In this document: piece after piece, positions 17,568 to 24,940 of the stretch
How the letters are laid out: every line of letters begins with the position of its first letter
How positions within the stretch are numbered: the stretch's first letter is position 1
Assembly (NCBI GenBank): GCA_024236155.1
Contig: JACKLA010000002.1
Span: 62,001-126,000 of the forward strand
Direction of reading: 5' to 3'
Length of the DNA stretch: 64,000 nucleotides
Source of the DNA: Sphingomonadaceae bacterium
Lineage (GTDB): Bacteria > Pseudomonadota > Alphaproteobacteria > Sphingomonadales > Sphingomonadaceae
Position numbers and translations under genes: made by a program
The notes under the pieces: model-generated
Databases searched by the model: none
What the model saw: the letters and a program-made list of their open reading frames with translations, nothing else
What the model was told of the DNA's origin: nothing

Positions 17568-18971
17568 TCATGACGCCCCGTATCGCGCCTTGAGCATATG
17601 GAAGGCCGCGCGCAGGCCATAGGCCGCACCGCCCTTGGGACGGCCCGGCTTGGCAGTTGGACGCCATGCGAAGGTGTCGAAATGCGCCCAGTCGATGGGG
17701 GTTCCGTCTTCCTTGGTGCCGACAAACCGGTCGAGGAACAGGCCCGCAACGCTGGCCCCGGCAAAGGCGTTGCCGTGGGAGTTGTTGAGATCGGCAATGT
17801 CGGAATTGAGCCATTCGCGATAGGCTTCGGGTAGCGGAAGCCGCCAGGGTTCGTCGTCATTGGCCTTGCCTGCTGCAACCAGTTCGGCGGCGGTTTCATC
17901 CCGCCGGGTCATCAATGCAGGCAGGTCCGGGCCGAGCGCCACGCGCGCCGCGCCGGTGAGGGTTGCAAAGTCGATGATGAACTCGGGCTCGTCCTCGCTC
18001 GCGCGGGTCAGGGCATCGCCGAGGATCAGGCGGCCTTCGGCATCGGTATTGCCGATTTCGACGGTCAGTCCCTTGCGCGTCTTCAGCACATCGCCGGGTC
18101 TGAAACTGTTGGAGGAAATCGCGTTTTCGACCGCCGGAACCAGCACATGCAGCCGCACCGGCAGCTTTGCGCCCATGACCAGGTCGGCCAGCGCCAGTGC
18201 GTGCGCCGCGCCGCCCATATCCTTTTTCATCAGGCGCATGCCCGCAGCACTCTTGACGTCGAGCCCGCCGGAATCGAAGGCGACACCCTTTCCGACAATG
18301 GCGATCTTCGGGTGCTTCTCGTTGCCCCACTCGATCCGCATGATGCGCGGCGCATGGCTGCGCGCGGCGGCACGACCAACGGCGTGGACCATCGGATATT
18401 CCTGCTCCAGCGCGTCGCCCTTGGTCACGGTCAGTTTTGCATTATGACGCTTGGCAATTGTTTCGGCCTCGGCCTCGATCGCGGCGGGGCCCATATCCTC
18501 CGCAGGCGTATTGACCATATCGCAGACGAGTGCAGTTGCCGTTGCTTCGGCCACGGCGTTGCCAATGGCCTTGACCTGTTCGGTCAGCAACACGCGCGGG
18601 CCGGGCTTGTCATCGTCCTTCTTGTACCGCTCGAACTTGTATTGCGCAGTCAGCCAGCCGAACAGCGCGGGGCCGGGCTCAACCTTAGCAAGACGATAGG
18701 TGCCTTCGGGCAAGGTCTCTGCCAGCTTCGCGAGGCACCAGCTCGAAAGGCTTTCGGGATTGGCCACACCGCCAACCGCGAACCAGCTGTCGCCATCGGG
18801 CACAATGCCCACCTGATAACCGCCGCCATCGAACTTTTGCGCCTTGAGCGCGGCGCGCTGCCCGGCGGCAAGCGATTTCGACCATTCGTCGAAGCCATCG
18901 GAATTGACAAGGTGGATGGCGGTGGCGTCCTGCCCGCGATCGGGCTGGATCAGTTCGGCATAGTCGGTCAT
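17568..18971 (-). CDS. Leucyl aminopeptidase family protein (M17)
   Basis: The product is a cytoplasmic zinc/manganese aminopeptidase that removes N-terminal residues from peptides. The 467-residue product has a weakly conserved N-terminal domain and a C-terminal catalytic domain. The latter has the metal/lysine motif VGKGVAFDSGGLDVK and the signature NTDAEGRLILGDAL, including both metal-binding acidic residues. Start ATG 18971 (MTDYAELIQPD) is chosen; a longer in-frame extension runs antisense into map and is not credible. It is divergent from map, which has a related peptide-processing role. Confidence 0.9.
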   Translation of the reverse strand: MTDYAELIQPDRGQDATAIHLVNSDGFDEWSKSLAAGQRAALKAQKFDGGGYQVGIVPDGDSWFAVGGVANPESLSSWCLAKLAETLPEGTYRLAKVEPGPALFGWLTAQYKFERYKKDDDKPGPRVLLTEQVKAIGNAVAEATATALVCDMVNTPAEDMGPAAIEAEAETIAKRHNAKLTVTKGDALEQEYPMVHAVGRAAARSHAPRIMRIEWGNEKHPKIAIVGKGVAFDSGGLDVKSAAGMRLMKKDMGGAAHALALADLVMGAKLPVRLHVLVPAVENAISSNSFRPGDVLKTRKGLTVEIGNTDAEGRLILGDALTRASEDEPEFIIDFATLTGAARVALGPDLPALMTRRDETAAELVAAGKANDDEPWRLPLPEAYREWLNSDIADLNNSHGNAFAGASVAGLFLDRFVGTKEDGTPIDWAHFDTFAWRPTAKPGRPKGGAAYGLRAAFHMLKARYGAS

Positions 18972-19043
18972 GCCTGACAGATAGAGCAAACGCGCGCCGT
19001 TCCAAGCTCGCAATTTGCGCAGCACATCGCTACATGGCTGCGC

Positions 19044-19871
19044 ATGACCGAATATCAGCTGATCGACAGCCGCGATGCCGTCTACCGCGATGGCACTATC
19101 AAGCTCCACGGACCGGAAGGGTTCGAAGGCATGCGTAAGGCGGGCCAACTCGCCGCGCGCATCCTCGACGAGATTACCCCGCTGGTGCAGCCCGGCGTCA
19201 CGACAGGCGAACTGGACGACAAGGTGCGCGAATTGACGCTCGATGGCGGCGCGGTTCCTGCGACCATGGGCTATCGCGGCTATGCGCATAGCTGCTGCAT
19301 CTCGATCAATCATGTGGTGTGCCACGGCATCCCGAGCGAGAAGACGCTCAAGGATGGTGACATCGTCAATATCGACGTCACCCCGCTGCTCGACGGATGG
19401 CACGGGGATACCAGCCGCATGTTCCTCGTCGGCGATGTGCCGCTGAAGGCGCGGCGTCTGGTCGATGTGACCTACGAATGCCTGATGATCGGGATCGACA
19501 AGGCGCAGCCCGGCGCGCGGCTGGGCGATATCGGCGCGGCAATCGAGGAACACGCGCGGCAGTACCGTTACGGCGTGGTCCGCGAATTCTGCGGCCACGG
19601 CCTCGGCCGCCTGTTCCACGACGCGCCCGAAGTGGTCCATGCGGCAAAGGCGGGGACGGGGCCTGAGCTCAAGCCCGGCATGTTCTTCACCATCGAACCG
19701 ATGATCAACCTCGGAAAGCCGTGGGTAAAACTGCTGAGCGACGGCTGGACCGCCGTGACCCGCGACAAGTCGCTAAGCGCGCAGTTTGAGCACTCGATCG
19801 GGATTACCGAGACGGGCAACGAGATTTTTACCGGCAGTCCGAAGGGATGGAACAAGCCGGGGGATTACTGA
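19044..19871 (+). CDS. map: Type I methionine aminopeptidase
   Basis: The enzyme removes the initiator methionine from nascent proteins. The 275-residue product holds the five metal ligands in order: Asp in NIDVTPLLDGWHGD (two Asp), His in CGHGLGRLFH, Glu in FTIEPMI, and Glu in AQFEHSIGI. It starts 72 bases from the divergent M17 aminopeptidase. The 3' end lies 18 bases before the left inverted repeat of the GIY-YIG cassette, so the repeat hairpin may also act at the end of the map transcript. Confidence 0.96.
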   Translation: MTEYQLIDSRDAVYRDGTIKLHGPEGFEGMRKAGQLAARILDEITPLVQPGVTTGELDDKVRELTLDGGAVPATMGYRGYAHSCCISINHVVCHGIPSEKTLKDGDIVNIDVTPLLDGWHGDTSRMFLVGDVPLKARRLVDVTYECLMIGIDKAQPGARLGDIGAAIEEHARQYRYGVVREFCGHGLGRLFHDAPEVVHAAKAGTGPELKPGMFFTIEPMINLGKPWVKLLSDGWTAVTRDKSLSAQFEHSIGITETGNEIFTGSPKGWNKPGDY

Positions 19872-19889
19872 CGGGCGGGCAATACCTGA

Positions 19890-19917
19890 CCGTCATCCCA
19901 GCGAAAGCTGGGATCGC
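19890..19917. repeat. Left 28-bp repeat with GAAA-loop hairpin
   Basis: This is identical to the reverse complement of 20231-20258. Its core, ATCCCAGC then GAAA then GCTGGGAT (19895-19914), is a perfect 8-bp stem with a four-base GNRA-type loop. It lies between the map stop and the end of the GIY-YIG gene. Confidence 0.9.
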
Positions 19918-19919
19918 TA

Positions 19920-20207
19920 TCAGCCCTGCATAACCTCAAATAGATCGTCCCAGCCCGGATTCGACTTCTCGATGAGTTCGATTTTCCAGTCACGTTTCCA
20001 TGCCTTCATCGCTTTTTCGCGCGCAATTGCTTCGGAAATGTCATCGAACGGCTCGGCAAGAACCAGCCGGGTCAAACCGTAACGTCGACAGAACTTCGAA
20101 CCGTTGCCGCTGCGATGCTGCATCATTCGCGCAGCGAGGTCGGCGGTCACGCCAATGTATAGAACGCCGCGCGGCTTGTTTGTCAGAATGTAGGTCCAGC
20201 CAGCCAT
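19920..20207 (-). CDS. GIY-YIG nuclease family protein
   Basis: The 95-residue product is essentially one GIY-YIG nuclease domain. The motif appears as TYILTN at residues 5-10 and YIG at 17-19. The conserved Arg is in the helix DLAARMMQHRSG, and the metal-binding Glu is probably in SEAIAREKAMKAW. The core therefore looks intact. This belongs to the small single-domain 'UPF0213-like' endonucleases, which are related to the UvrC N-terminal domain and whose cellular role is not established. It has no strong ribosome binding site. The flanking inverted repeats make it the core of the cassette at 19890-20258. Confidence 0.88.
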   Translation of the reverse strand: MAGWTYILTNKPRGVLYIGVTADLAARMMQHRSGNGSKFCRRYGLTRLVLAEPFDDISEAIAREKAMKAWKRDWKIELIEKSNPGWDDLFEVMQG

Positions 20208-20230
20208 CTCAACCGTCGAGCTTGGGGAGG

Positions 20231-20258
20231 GCGATCCCAGCTTTCGCTGGGATGACGG
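20231..20258. repeat. Right 28-bp repeat with GAAA-loop hairpin
   Basis: This is a perfect inverted copy of 19890-19917. On the minus strand it lies in the leader of the GIY-YIG gene, 23 bases before its ATG, so its hairpin would form in the mRNA. An 11-base direct repeat (GGGGAGGGCGA) occurs at 20224-20234 and 20257-20267, bracketing this copy. Confidence 0.9.
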
Positions 20259-20273
20259 GGAGGGCGAGCTTGA

Positions 20274-20939
20274 TCACCCCTCCCGCGCAGCCCTGATAGC
20301 GGCACCGCCAGCGAAGGGCGCAATCGCCACCAGCACGAGACTAATCGCGCCGCATAGCGCAATCGCGCCGTAGTCCTGCCGTTCGAGCGCGCCTGCGCCG
20401 AAGATCAGGATCGGGACCGCGAGCGGGATCAGCAGCAGGCCGGACAGCGCTGCGCCGGTCCTCAGCCCCGCAGTCAGCGCGGCGATGGTCACACCGATGG
20501 CGGCGAGGCCAGGGGTGCCCGCCAGCAACCCTGCCAGCACCAGTTGCAGGTTGTCGCCTGATAGGTTGAGCAGTGCCGCCGCGATCACGCTCGCCAGCAG
20601 CAGCAGCGGGGCGAAGCTTAGCCAATGGGCGAGCACGCGCACCGCGATCACCAGTTCTTCCGACACGCCGCGCAGCGCGAGCTGGTCGAACACGCCCTGT
20701 TCGACATCCGGTGCGACCAGCCGGTCGAGCGGCAATATGCTCGCCAGCAGCGCCGCGACCCAGATCACCCCGCCGCCGGTCTTGGCCAGCAGCGGTGCAT
20801 CCGGCCCGACAGCGAAGGGATAGAGCATTGCCACCGCGAGGAAGAACAGCAGCGGCAGCATGCTCCCGCCGCGCGCCCCCGTTATCTGGCCACCGGGCAG
20901 CAATTGCGACAGGTCGCGGATGAGGAGGCGGGCGATCAC
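20274..20939 (-). CDS. ccmB: Heme exporter protein CcmB
   Basis: CcmB is the membrane subunit of the CcmABCD complex, which loads heme onto the chaperone CcmE for cytochrome c maturation. The 221-residue product has six hydrophobic segments and the family's opening (LLIRDLSQLLPGG). It begins at a GTG that overlaps the ccmA stop (GTGA at 20936-20939), a normal arrangement for this pair. Length agrees with other CcmB proteins. The remaining ccm genes are not in the window. Confidence 0.92.
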   Translation of the reverse strand: MIARLLIRDLSQLLPGGQITGARGGSMLPLLFFLAVAMLYPFAVGPDAPLLAKTGGGVIWVAALLASILPLDRLVAPDVEQGVFDQLALRGVSEELVIAVRVLAHWLSFAPLLLLASVIAAALLNLSGDNLQLVLAGLLAGTPGLAAIGVTIAALTAGLRTGAALSGLLLIPLAVPILIFGAGALERQDYGAIALCGAISLVLVAIAPFAGGAAIRAAREG

Positions 20940-21514
20940 TTCGCAAAGTCCTCGATGGCGAGCGTCTGCCCTCCCTCGACAGCAATCGCCTGGTGCGAGG
21001 CGATGACCGCGATACCGCCGCCGTGGCAATGTTCGGCAACGATCCGTTCGACCAGCACCACCGCATCGCGGTCGAGCCCGTTGAGAGGTTCGTCGAGCAA
21101 CCAGATCGGTGCGCTCTGGCCCAGCAGGCGGGCGAAGGCCGCGCGCTTGCGTTGCCCGGTCGAAAGGTAACGGACCGGCACGTCGAGCAGGTCGGCAAGG
21201 CCGAGCCGGACATATTCATTATCCGCCGCGCCATCGATCCGTTGCCAGAAGCCGAGTGCCTTGCCGAGCGGCGCATGCTCATCGAGCGCGGGGCGTTCGT
21301 CGACCAGGCCGATCGCGCCGGTGCGCACCACATCTCCGGCATAGGCCGGCATCAGCCCGGCAAGTATACGCATCAGGCTGGACTTGCCGATGCCGTTCGA
21401 TCCTGTGATGTGGAGTGCGTCGCCCGGGGTGAGCGACAGATCAAGCCCGCGAAACAACAGCCGGTCTCCGCGCCGACAGGCCAGTTCACGCGCGGTTAGG
21501 CTGCACTCTTGCAT
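20936..21514 (-). CDS. ccmA: Heme exporter ATP-binding protein CcmA
   Basis: This is the ATPase that drives release of holo-CcmE from CcmC/D in cytochrome c maturation. The 192-residue product is a minimal ABC domain. Walker A is GSNGIGKSS (about residues 38-46), the signature is LSTGQRKRAA, Walker B is IWLLDEPLNGLD, and the H-loop is ASHQ. Start ATG 21514 (MQECSLTAREL) gives the usual CcmA length; a longer open frame upstream runs into the divergent phhB. ccmB follows by overlap. Confidence 0.92.
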   Translation of the reverse strand: MQECSLTARELACRRGDRLLFRGLDLSLTPGDALHITGSNGIGKSSLMRILAGLMPAYAGDVVRTGAIGLVDERPALDEHAPLGKALGFWQRIDGAADNEYVRLGLADLLDVPVRYLSTGQRKRAAFARLLGQSAPIWLLDEPLNGLDRDAVVLVERIVAEHCHGGGIAVIASHQAIAVEGGQTLAIEDFAK

Positions 21515-21571
21515 GGTGGGCAGCGTTAGGGGAAAGGCTGCCCGGTAACAAGAATTTGGAAAGGGCCTCGC

Positions 21572-21865
21572 ATGAGTATCGCCGAATTGACCGCCGAAGA
21601 GCGCGATGCGCTGGTGGAGGCGCATCCCAAATGGATGCTGGCGCGCGAAGGCAAGGCAATCGAGCGCACAATCGAGTTCGGGGATTTCAACGAGGCATTC
21701 GGCTTCATGACCCGCGTCGCGCTGATCGCCGACAAGCATGACCACCATCCCGAATGGTTCAACGTATACAACAAGGTCGAAATCACGCTGACCACCCATG
21801 ATGCAGGCGGGCTTTCAGTCCGCGATGTTGCGATGGCGGCGGCAATCGACGCGATGGTGCCGTGA
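21572..21865 (+). CDS. phhB: 4a-hydroxytetrahydrobiopterin dehydratase (PCD/DCoH)
   Basis: The enzyme dehydrates 4a-hydroxy-tetrahydrobiopterin and so recycles the cofactor of aromatic amino acid hydroxylases. The 97-residue product contains the active-site motif DKHDHHPEW followed by VYNKVEITLTTHDAGGLS, which is characteristic of the family. No phenylalanine hydroxylase gene is nearby, and in many bacteria the enzyme has other or unknown pterin roles. It is divergent from ccmA, and its stop overlaps the next start by one base. Confidence 0.93.
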   Translation: MSIAELTAEERDALVEAHPKWMLAREGKAIERTIEFGDFNEAFGFMTRVALIADKHDHHPEWFNVYNKVEITLTTHDAGGLSVRDVAMAAAIDAMVP

Positions 21866-23001
21866 TGCGCGGCCTGCTTGCGGGACTGTCTGCCTTGTTG
21901 CTTGTATGCGGGCTTGCCGCGCCTGCTGCCGCGAAGGATGACACGCCCGATCCCGAATGGGTTGGCGTGTGGCAGGGCAGCATCGGCCGCCTGCCGATCG
22001 TCGCCTGTTTCGATCGCTGGAACAGCGGGGAAGGGCGCGGCAGCTATTATTATTCCGTCCATCTCAAGCCGATCCGACTGAAGGGCGACGAGACCGGGCG
22101 CAACTGGGCGGAAGGCAACAAGACGGGCGAGCCGGGAACCGAGGCGGTTCCGTCGCTGATATTTACCGATATCACCGAAGAGCGGATCGAAGGACGGTGG
22201 CGCGCGGGCAAGCGCAGCCTTGGCATTGTGCTGCATCGCATCCCCGACGGGGCGGAGGATTATTACGACGCCTGCGCTTCGGCCAATTTCCTTGCGCCTC
22301 GCGTGGTGAAGCCGGAATTCGAGCGTGCAGCAGCGACAGTCGGGGGCTTTGACTTCACCCGGCTGCGCTACAAGGTCCCGGCGCATTTCGAAGATGTCGA
22401 AATCGGCGGGTTTACCTTTGCACCCACGCAGCCCGGTGACGGCAAGATCATCGAATGGCTTGGCTCGAAATTGCCGCAGGGCAAGGTGGATGATGAATTT
22501 CTCCAGTGCCTGGCAGGGGCGCTTACGGTGCATGGGGTGGATGGCTATTACGCGATGGGCCTATCGCCCGTGTTCGCCAATGACGAACTGCTCTCCATCG
22601 ACCAGAACAGCAGCGATTATTGTGGTGGCGCGCACCCCAATCACTGGAAACAATATTTCACCTTCGACCGAAAAACGGGCGCCCAGCTCGAGCCGGTGGA
22701 CTGGTTCAATTCCAAAGGCACAGTGGTATCCGAATACGGCTCGACGCTGATGCAGCCCGATCTGCGCGCGCTGATCGTATCGCACTGGCCGCAATATGAG
22801 AATGAGCCGGACGAGTGCTCCGGCTATGCCGAGGATCAGGAATGGTGGGGTTACCAGATCCGGCGCGAGGGTATCCAGTTCCAGCCGGACCTGCCGCATG
22901 TGATCACCCCGTGCGAAGAGGAAATCCTCATCGGGTGGGACGAGCTTGAACCGTTCCTCAGCGACGCAGGCAAGGATTTGCGCGAAAGGGCGCAGCGTTA
23001 G
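21865..23001 (+). CDS. Exported protein with a possible DUF3298/RsiV-like C-terminal region
   Basis: The 378-residue product has a Sec signal peptide (MRGLLAGLSALLLVCGLAAP, cut after AAA). Several cysteines in the mature part suggest periplasmic disulfides. The segment around SSDYCGGAHPNH followed by FDRKTG resembles the DUF3298 fold found in RsiV and PdaC-type proteins, but the similarity is only by eye. ATG 21865 overlaps the phhB stop as TGATG; the GTG one codon earlier is an alternative. No enzyme motif is recognised and no function is assigned. Confidence 0.7.
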   Translation: MRGLLAGLSALLLVCGLAAPAAAKDDTPDPEWVGVWQGSIGRLPIVACFDRWNSGEGRGSYYYSVHLKPIRLKGDETGRNWAEGNKTGEPGTEAVPSLIFTDITEERIEGRWRAGKRSLGIVLHRIPDGAEDYYDACASANFLAPRVVKPEFERAAATVGGFDFTRLRYKVPAHFEDVEIGGFTFAPTQPGDGKIIEWLGSKLPQGKVDDEFLQCLAGALTVHGVDGYYAMGLSPVFANDELLSIDQNSSDYCGGAHPNHWKQYFTFDRKTGAQLEPVDWFNSKGTVVSEYGSTLMQPDLRALIVSHWPQYENEPDECSGYAEDQEWWGYQIRREGIQFQPDLPHVITPCEEEILIGWDELEPFLSDAGKDLRERAQR

Positions 23002-23004
23002 GCC

Positions 23005-24048
23005 CTATTGACCCAGCGTTCCCTCGCGCGGGGTCGGGCCGAGATCGAGCAGCAGGCATTTGTAGTACAGGCCCTCGCGCCCGCGTTCGGCGGCTTCGGG
23101 CGTCATCGGCGTGCTGTTTTCGCGCGTGCATTCACTGTCGAGCAGCGCCTGCTCCTCCGGCGTTCGCTCAGTGATCGCCGGGCCACCGACCAGCGGGTAG
23201 TTCTTGTATTCCCGGCTAGGCGTTCCGTAGAGCGCGCGGAAAGCGTCGAGCGCCATCGGGTGGTAGAGCGTGCCATGCGTTTCGCTCTTGCCTGCATCGA
23301 CGAAGGTCCAGGTCAGCCCTTCGGGCGCGTGGTGACGTAGTGCATCGACCAGCCGTTCGGCCCCCTCGCGGTGCCAGTCGCCCTCATTCGCCGTGGTCAG
23401 GTAGAGCCGCCGTTTGCCTGCCGGATGGTTGGCGAAATATTCCGCTGCTTGCTTGCCGTATTTCATCTCTTCCCACCACAGGCTGGGCGAGATGGCAATG
23501 TAATCGTCGAACAGTTCGGGCTGCTTGAGCAGGGTCTCGACCACGAACAATCCGGCGAGCGATTCGCCCATGATCGCGTCATGCCCGTTGGTGCGGAATG
23601 TCTTTTCGACCAGCGGCTTGAGTTCCAAGGTCAGGAAGCGCCGGTAATCAGGCGCACCGCCGGGCATCGCGCCGAGCGCCTCCTCATAGACCTTCGGATC
23701 GCGCGCAATGGGCGATAGTTCGTGCCGGCGGTTCACGCTTTCGATCCCGACGAGGATGAAGCGGTCGAAGCTCCCGTTCATGTCGCGGCTTTGCGCGATT
23801 CCGGCGATATGTTCGAAATCCTGTTCCGGCCCGCCATCGAGCAGGTAGACCACCGGGAAGGTCACCTCCGGTTCCTCGCCATACCCGGCGGGAAGCCGCA
23901 CCGTCACCTTGCGATCCCCGCCGAGGATCTTCGAACTGACGGTATAGGTGGTTGCAGTGACCAGCGGTGTCCCGTCCTGCAATTGGGCGGCAGCGGGCAG
24001 GGGAAGGGCGAGCGCCGCAAGGGCGGCAAACAGGATGGGGAGTTTCAA
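23005..24048 (-). CDS. Exported alpha/beta-hydrolase, enterochelin esterase-like
   Basis: The 347-residue product belongs to the esterase D / IroE-like group. After a signal peptide (KLPILFAALAALALPLPAAA) come VVYLLDGG, the nucleophile serine S163 in IMGESLAGLF, and a late His in KSETHGTLYH, which completes the triad. A substrate cannot be named. The start is TTG 24048, because an AGGAG ribosome binding site lies 7 bases before it and the signal peptide begins there; the open frame beyond it overlaps the SDR gene. It lies 10 bases after the SDR stop, so the two genes are probably one transcript. Confidence 0.83.
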   Translation of the reverse strand: MKLPILFAALAALALPLPAAAQLQDGTPLVTATTYTVSSKILGGDRKVTVRLPAGYGEEPEVTFPVVYLLDGGPEQDFEHIAGIAQSRDMNGSFDRFILVGIESVNRRHELSPIARDPKVYEEALGAMPGGAPDYRRFLTLELKPLVEKTFRTNGHDAIMGESLAGLFVVETLLKQPELFDDYIAISPSLWWEEMKYGKQAAEYFANHPAGKRRLYLTTANEGDWHREGAERLVDALRHHAPEGLTWTFVDAGKSETHGTLYHPMALDAFRALYGTPSREYKNYPLVGGPAITERTPEEQALLDSECTRENSTPMTPEAAERGREGLYYKCLLLDLGPTPREGTLGQ

Positions 24049-24058
24049 GTTCCGGCTC

Positions 24059-24868
24059 CTATCGCCCGAGCGGGCGGAAAGACGAACGGGTCTGCTTGCG
24101 CACCCGGCCGGGCATCCAGCGGCTGCCGAAAGCGATCTGCTTCGCGGTCTTGCCGACCAGCCAGTGGAGCTTCTCTCCATGCACTGCGTTCCACGCTGCC
24201 TCGGCGACTTCCTCGACCGGAGTGATCTCCAGCCCCGCGTCGATCACCCGTTGGCGGATCGCCTCGTTGGATTGGGCGTTGGGGTTATGCTCGAGCAGCG
24301 GCGTGTCGATAAAGCTGGGGCATAGCGAGCGGACGTTGATCCCGTCCGGCGCCCATTCACCATCGAGGCTTTCGGTGATGCCCCGCACTCCGAACTTGGT
24401 TGCGGTGTAGACGCTTGCACCGGGGGTTCCATAGATCCCGGCTGCGCTGGCGGTGTTGAGCAGGCAGGAATCCGGCGCGCTGGCCTTGAGCCATGGATAG
24501 GCTGCCTGTGCACCGAACAGCACGCCTTTGAGATTGATATCGAGGCAGCGAGTGATTTCCTCCTCGCTGTTCTCAGCCAGCGAGCCGCCAATGGGTATCC
24601 CGGCATTGTTGGCCAGCACATCGATCCGGCCACCTGCCGCCTGCGCGAAAGCCGCAAGTGCATCGTCCCACGCTTGGCGATCGCGCACGTCGAACCTGTG
24701 GCAGAATGTCGCGTCGCTGCCGACCAACTGTGCAGTTTCCTGCATCCCTGCCTCATCGATATCGCCAAGGCCGACGAACCAGCCTTCACTGCCAAACTTG
24801 CGCGCTATGGCCCGTCCGATGCCCGAACCGCCGCCGGTGATGAAAATCGCTCTACGCTGGGCCAACAT
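24059..24868 (-). CDS. Short-chain dehydrogenase/reductase (SDR) family oxidoreductase
   Basis: This is a 269-residue classical SDR with the NAD(P)-binding TGGGSGIGRAIA motif near residue 11, the structural NNAG motif, and the catalytic YxxxK in SVYTATKFG with the serine of NTASAAG. Asp in GLGDIDE after the second beta strand suggests NAD preference. The C-terminal basic tail (RWMPGRVRKQTRSS) is longer than the minimal SDR. The substrate is unknown. It lies upstream of and close to the exported esterase gene. Confidence 0.88.
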   Translation of the reverse strand: MLAQRRAIFITGGGSGIGRAIARKFGSEGWFVGLGDIDEAGMQETAQLVGSDATFCHRFDVRDRQAWDDALAAFAQAAGGRIDVLANNAGIPIGGSLAENSEEEITRCLDINLKGVLFGAQAAYPWLKASAPDSCLLNTASAAGIYGTPGASVYTATKFGVRGITESLDGEWAPDGINVRSLCPSFIDTPLLEHNPNAQSNEAIRQRVIDAGLEITPVEEVAEAAWNAVHGEKLHWLVGKTAKQIAFGSRWMPGRVRKQTRSSFRPLGR

Positions 24869-24940
24869 TCCACTCCCATAATCAAACCTCGCAGGGGGCC
24901 TACCCGCGCGCAGCTTGCTTGTCAGCTATTTACATTGATG

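Larger units (their letters stand above)
19890..20258. mobile_element. GIY-YIG endonuclease cassette bounded by 28-bp inverted repeats
   Basis: The 369-bp unit consists of one small GIY-YIG gene on the minus strand and a perfect 28-bp inverted repeat at each end (19890-19917 and 20231-20258). Almost nothing else is inside: the stop codon lies 2 bases from the left repeat and the start codon 23 bases from the right one. Each repeat is itself a hairpin. The arrangement recalls REP-RAYT systems, in which a nuclease/transposase gene is paired with palindromic repeats, but the nuclease fold here is GIY-YIG. Mobility is an inference from structure only. Confidence 0.65.

Noticed and set aside
18972..19640. 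223-residue N-terminal extension of the M17 aminopeptidase frame
   Set aside because: It is antisense to the clear map gene and has no family similarity.
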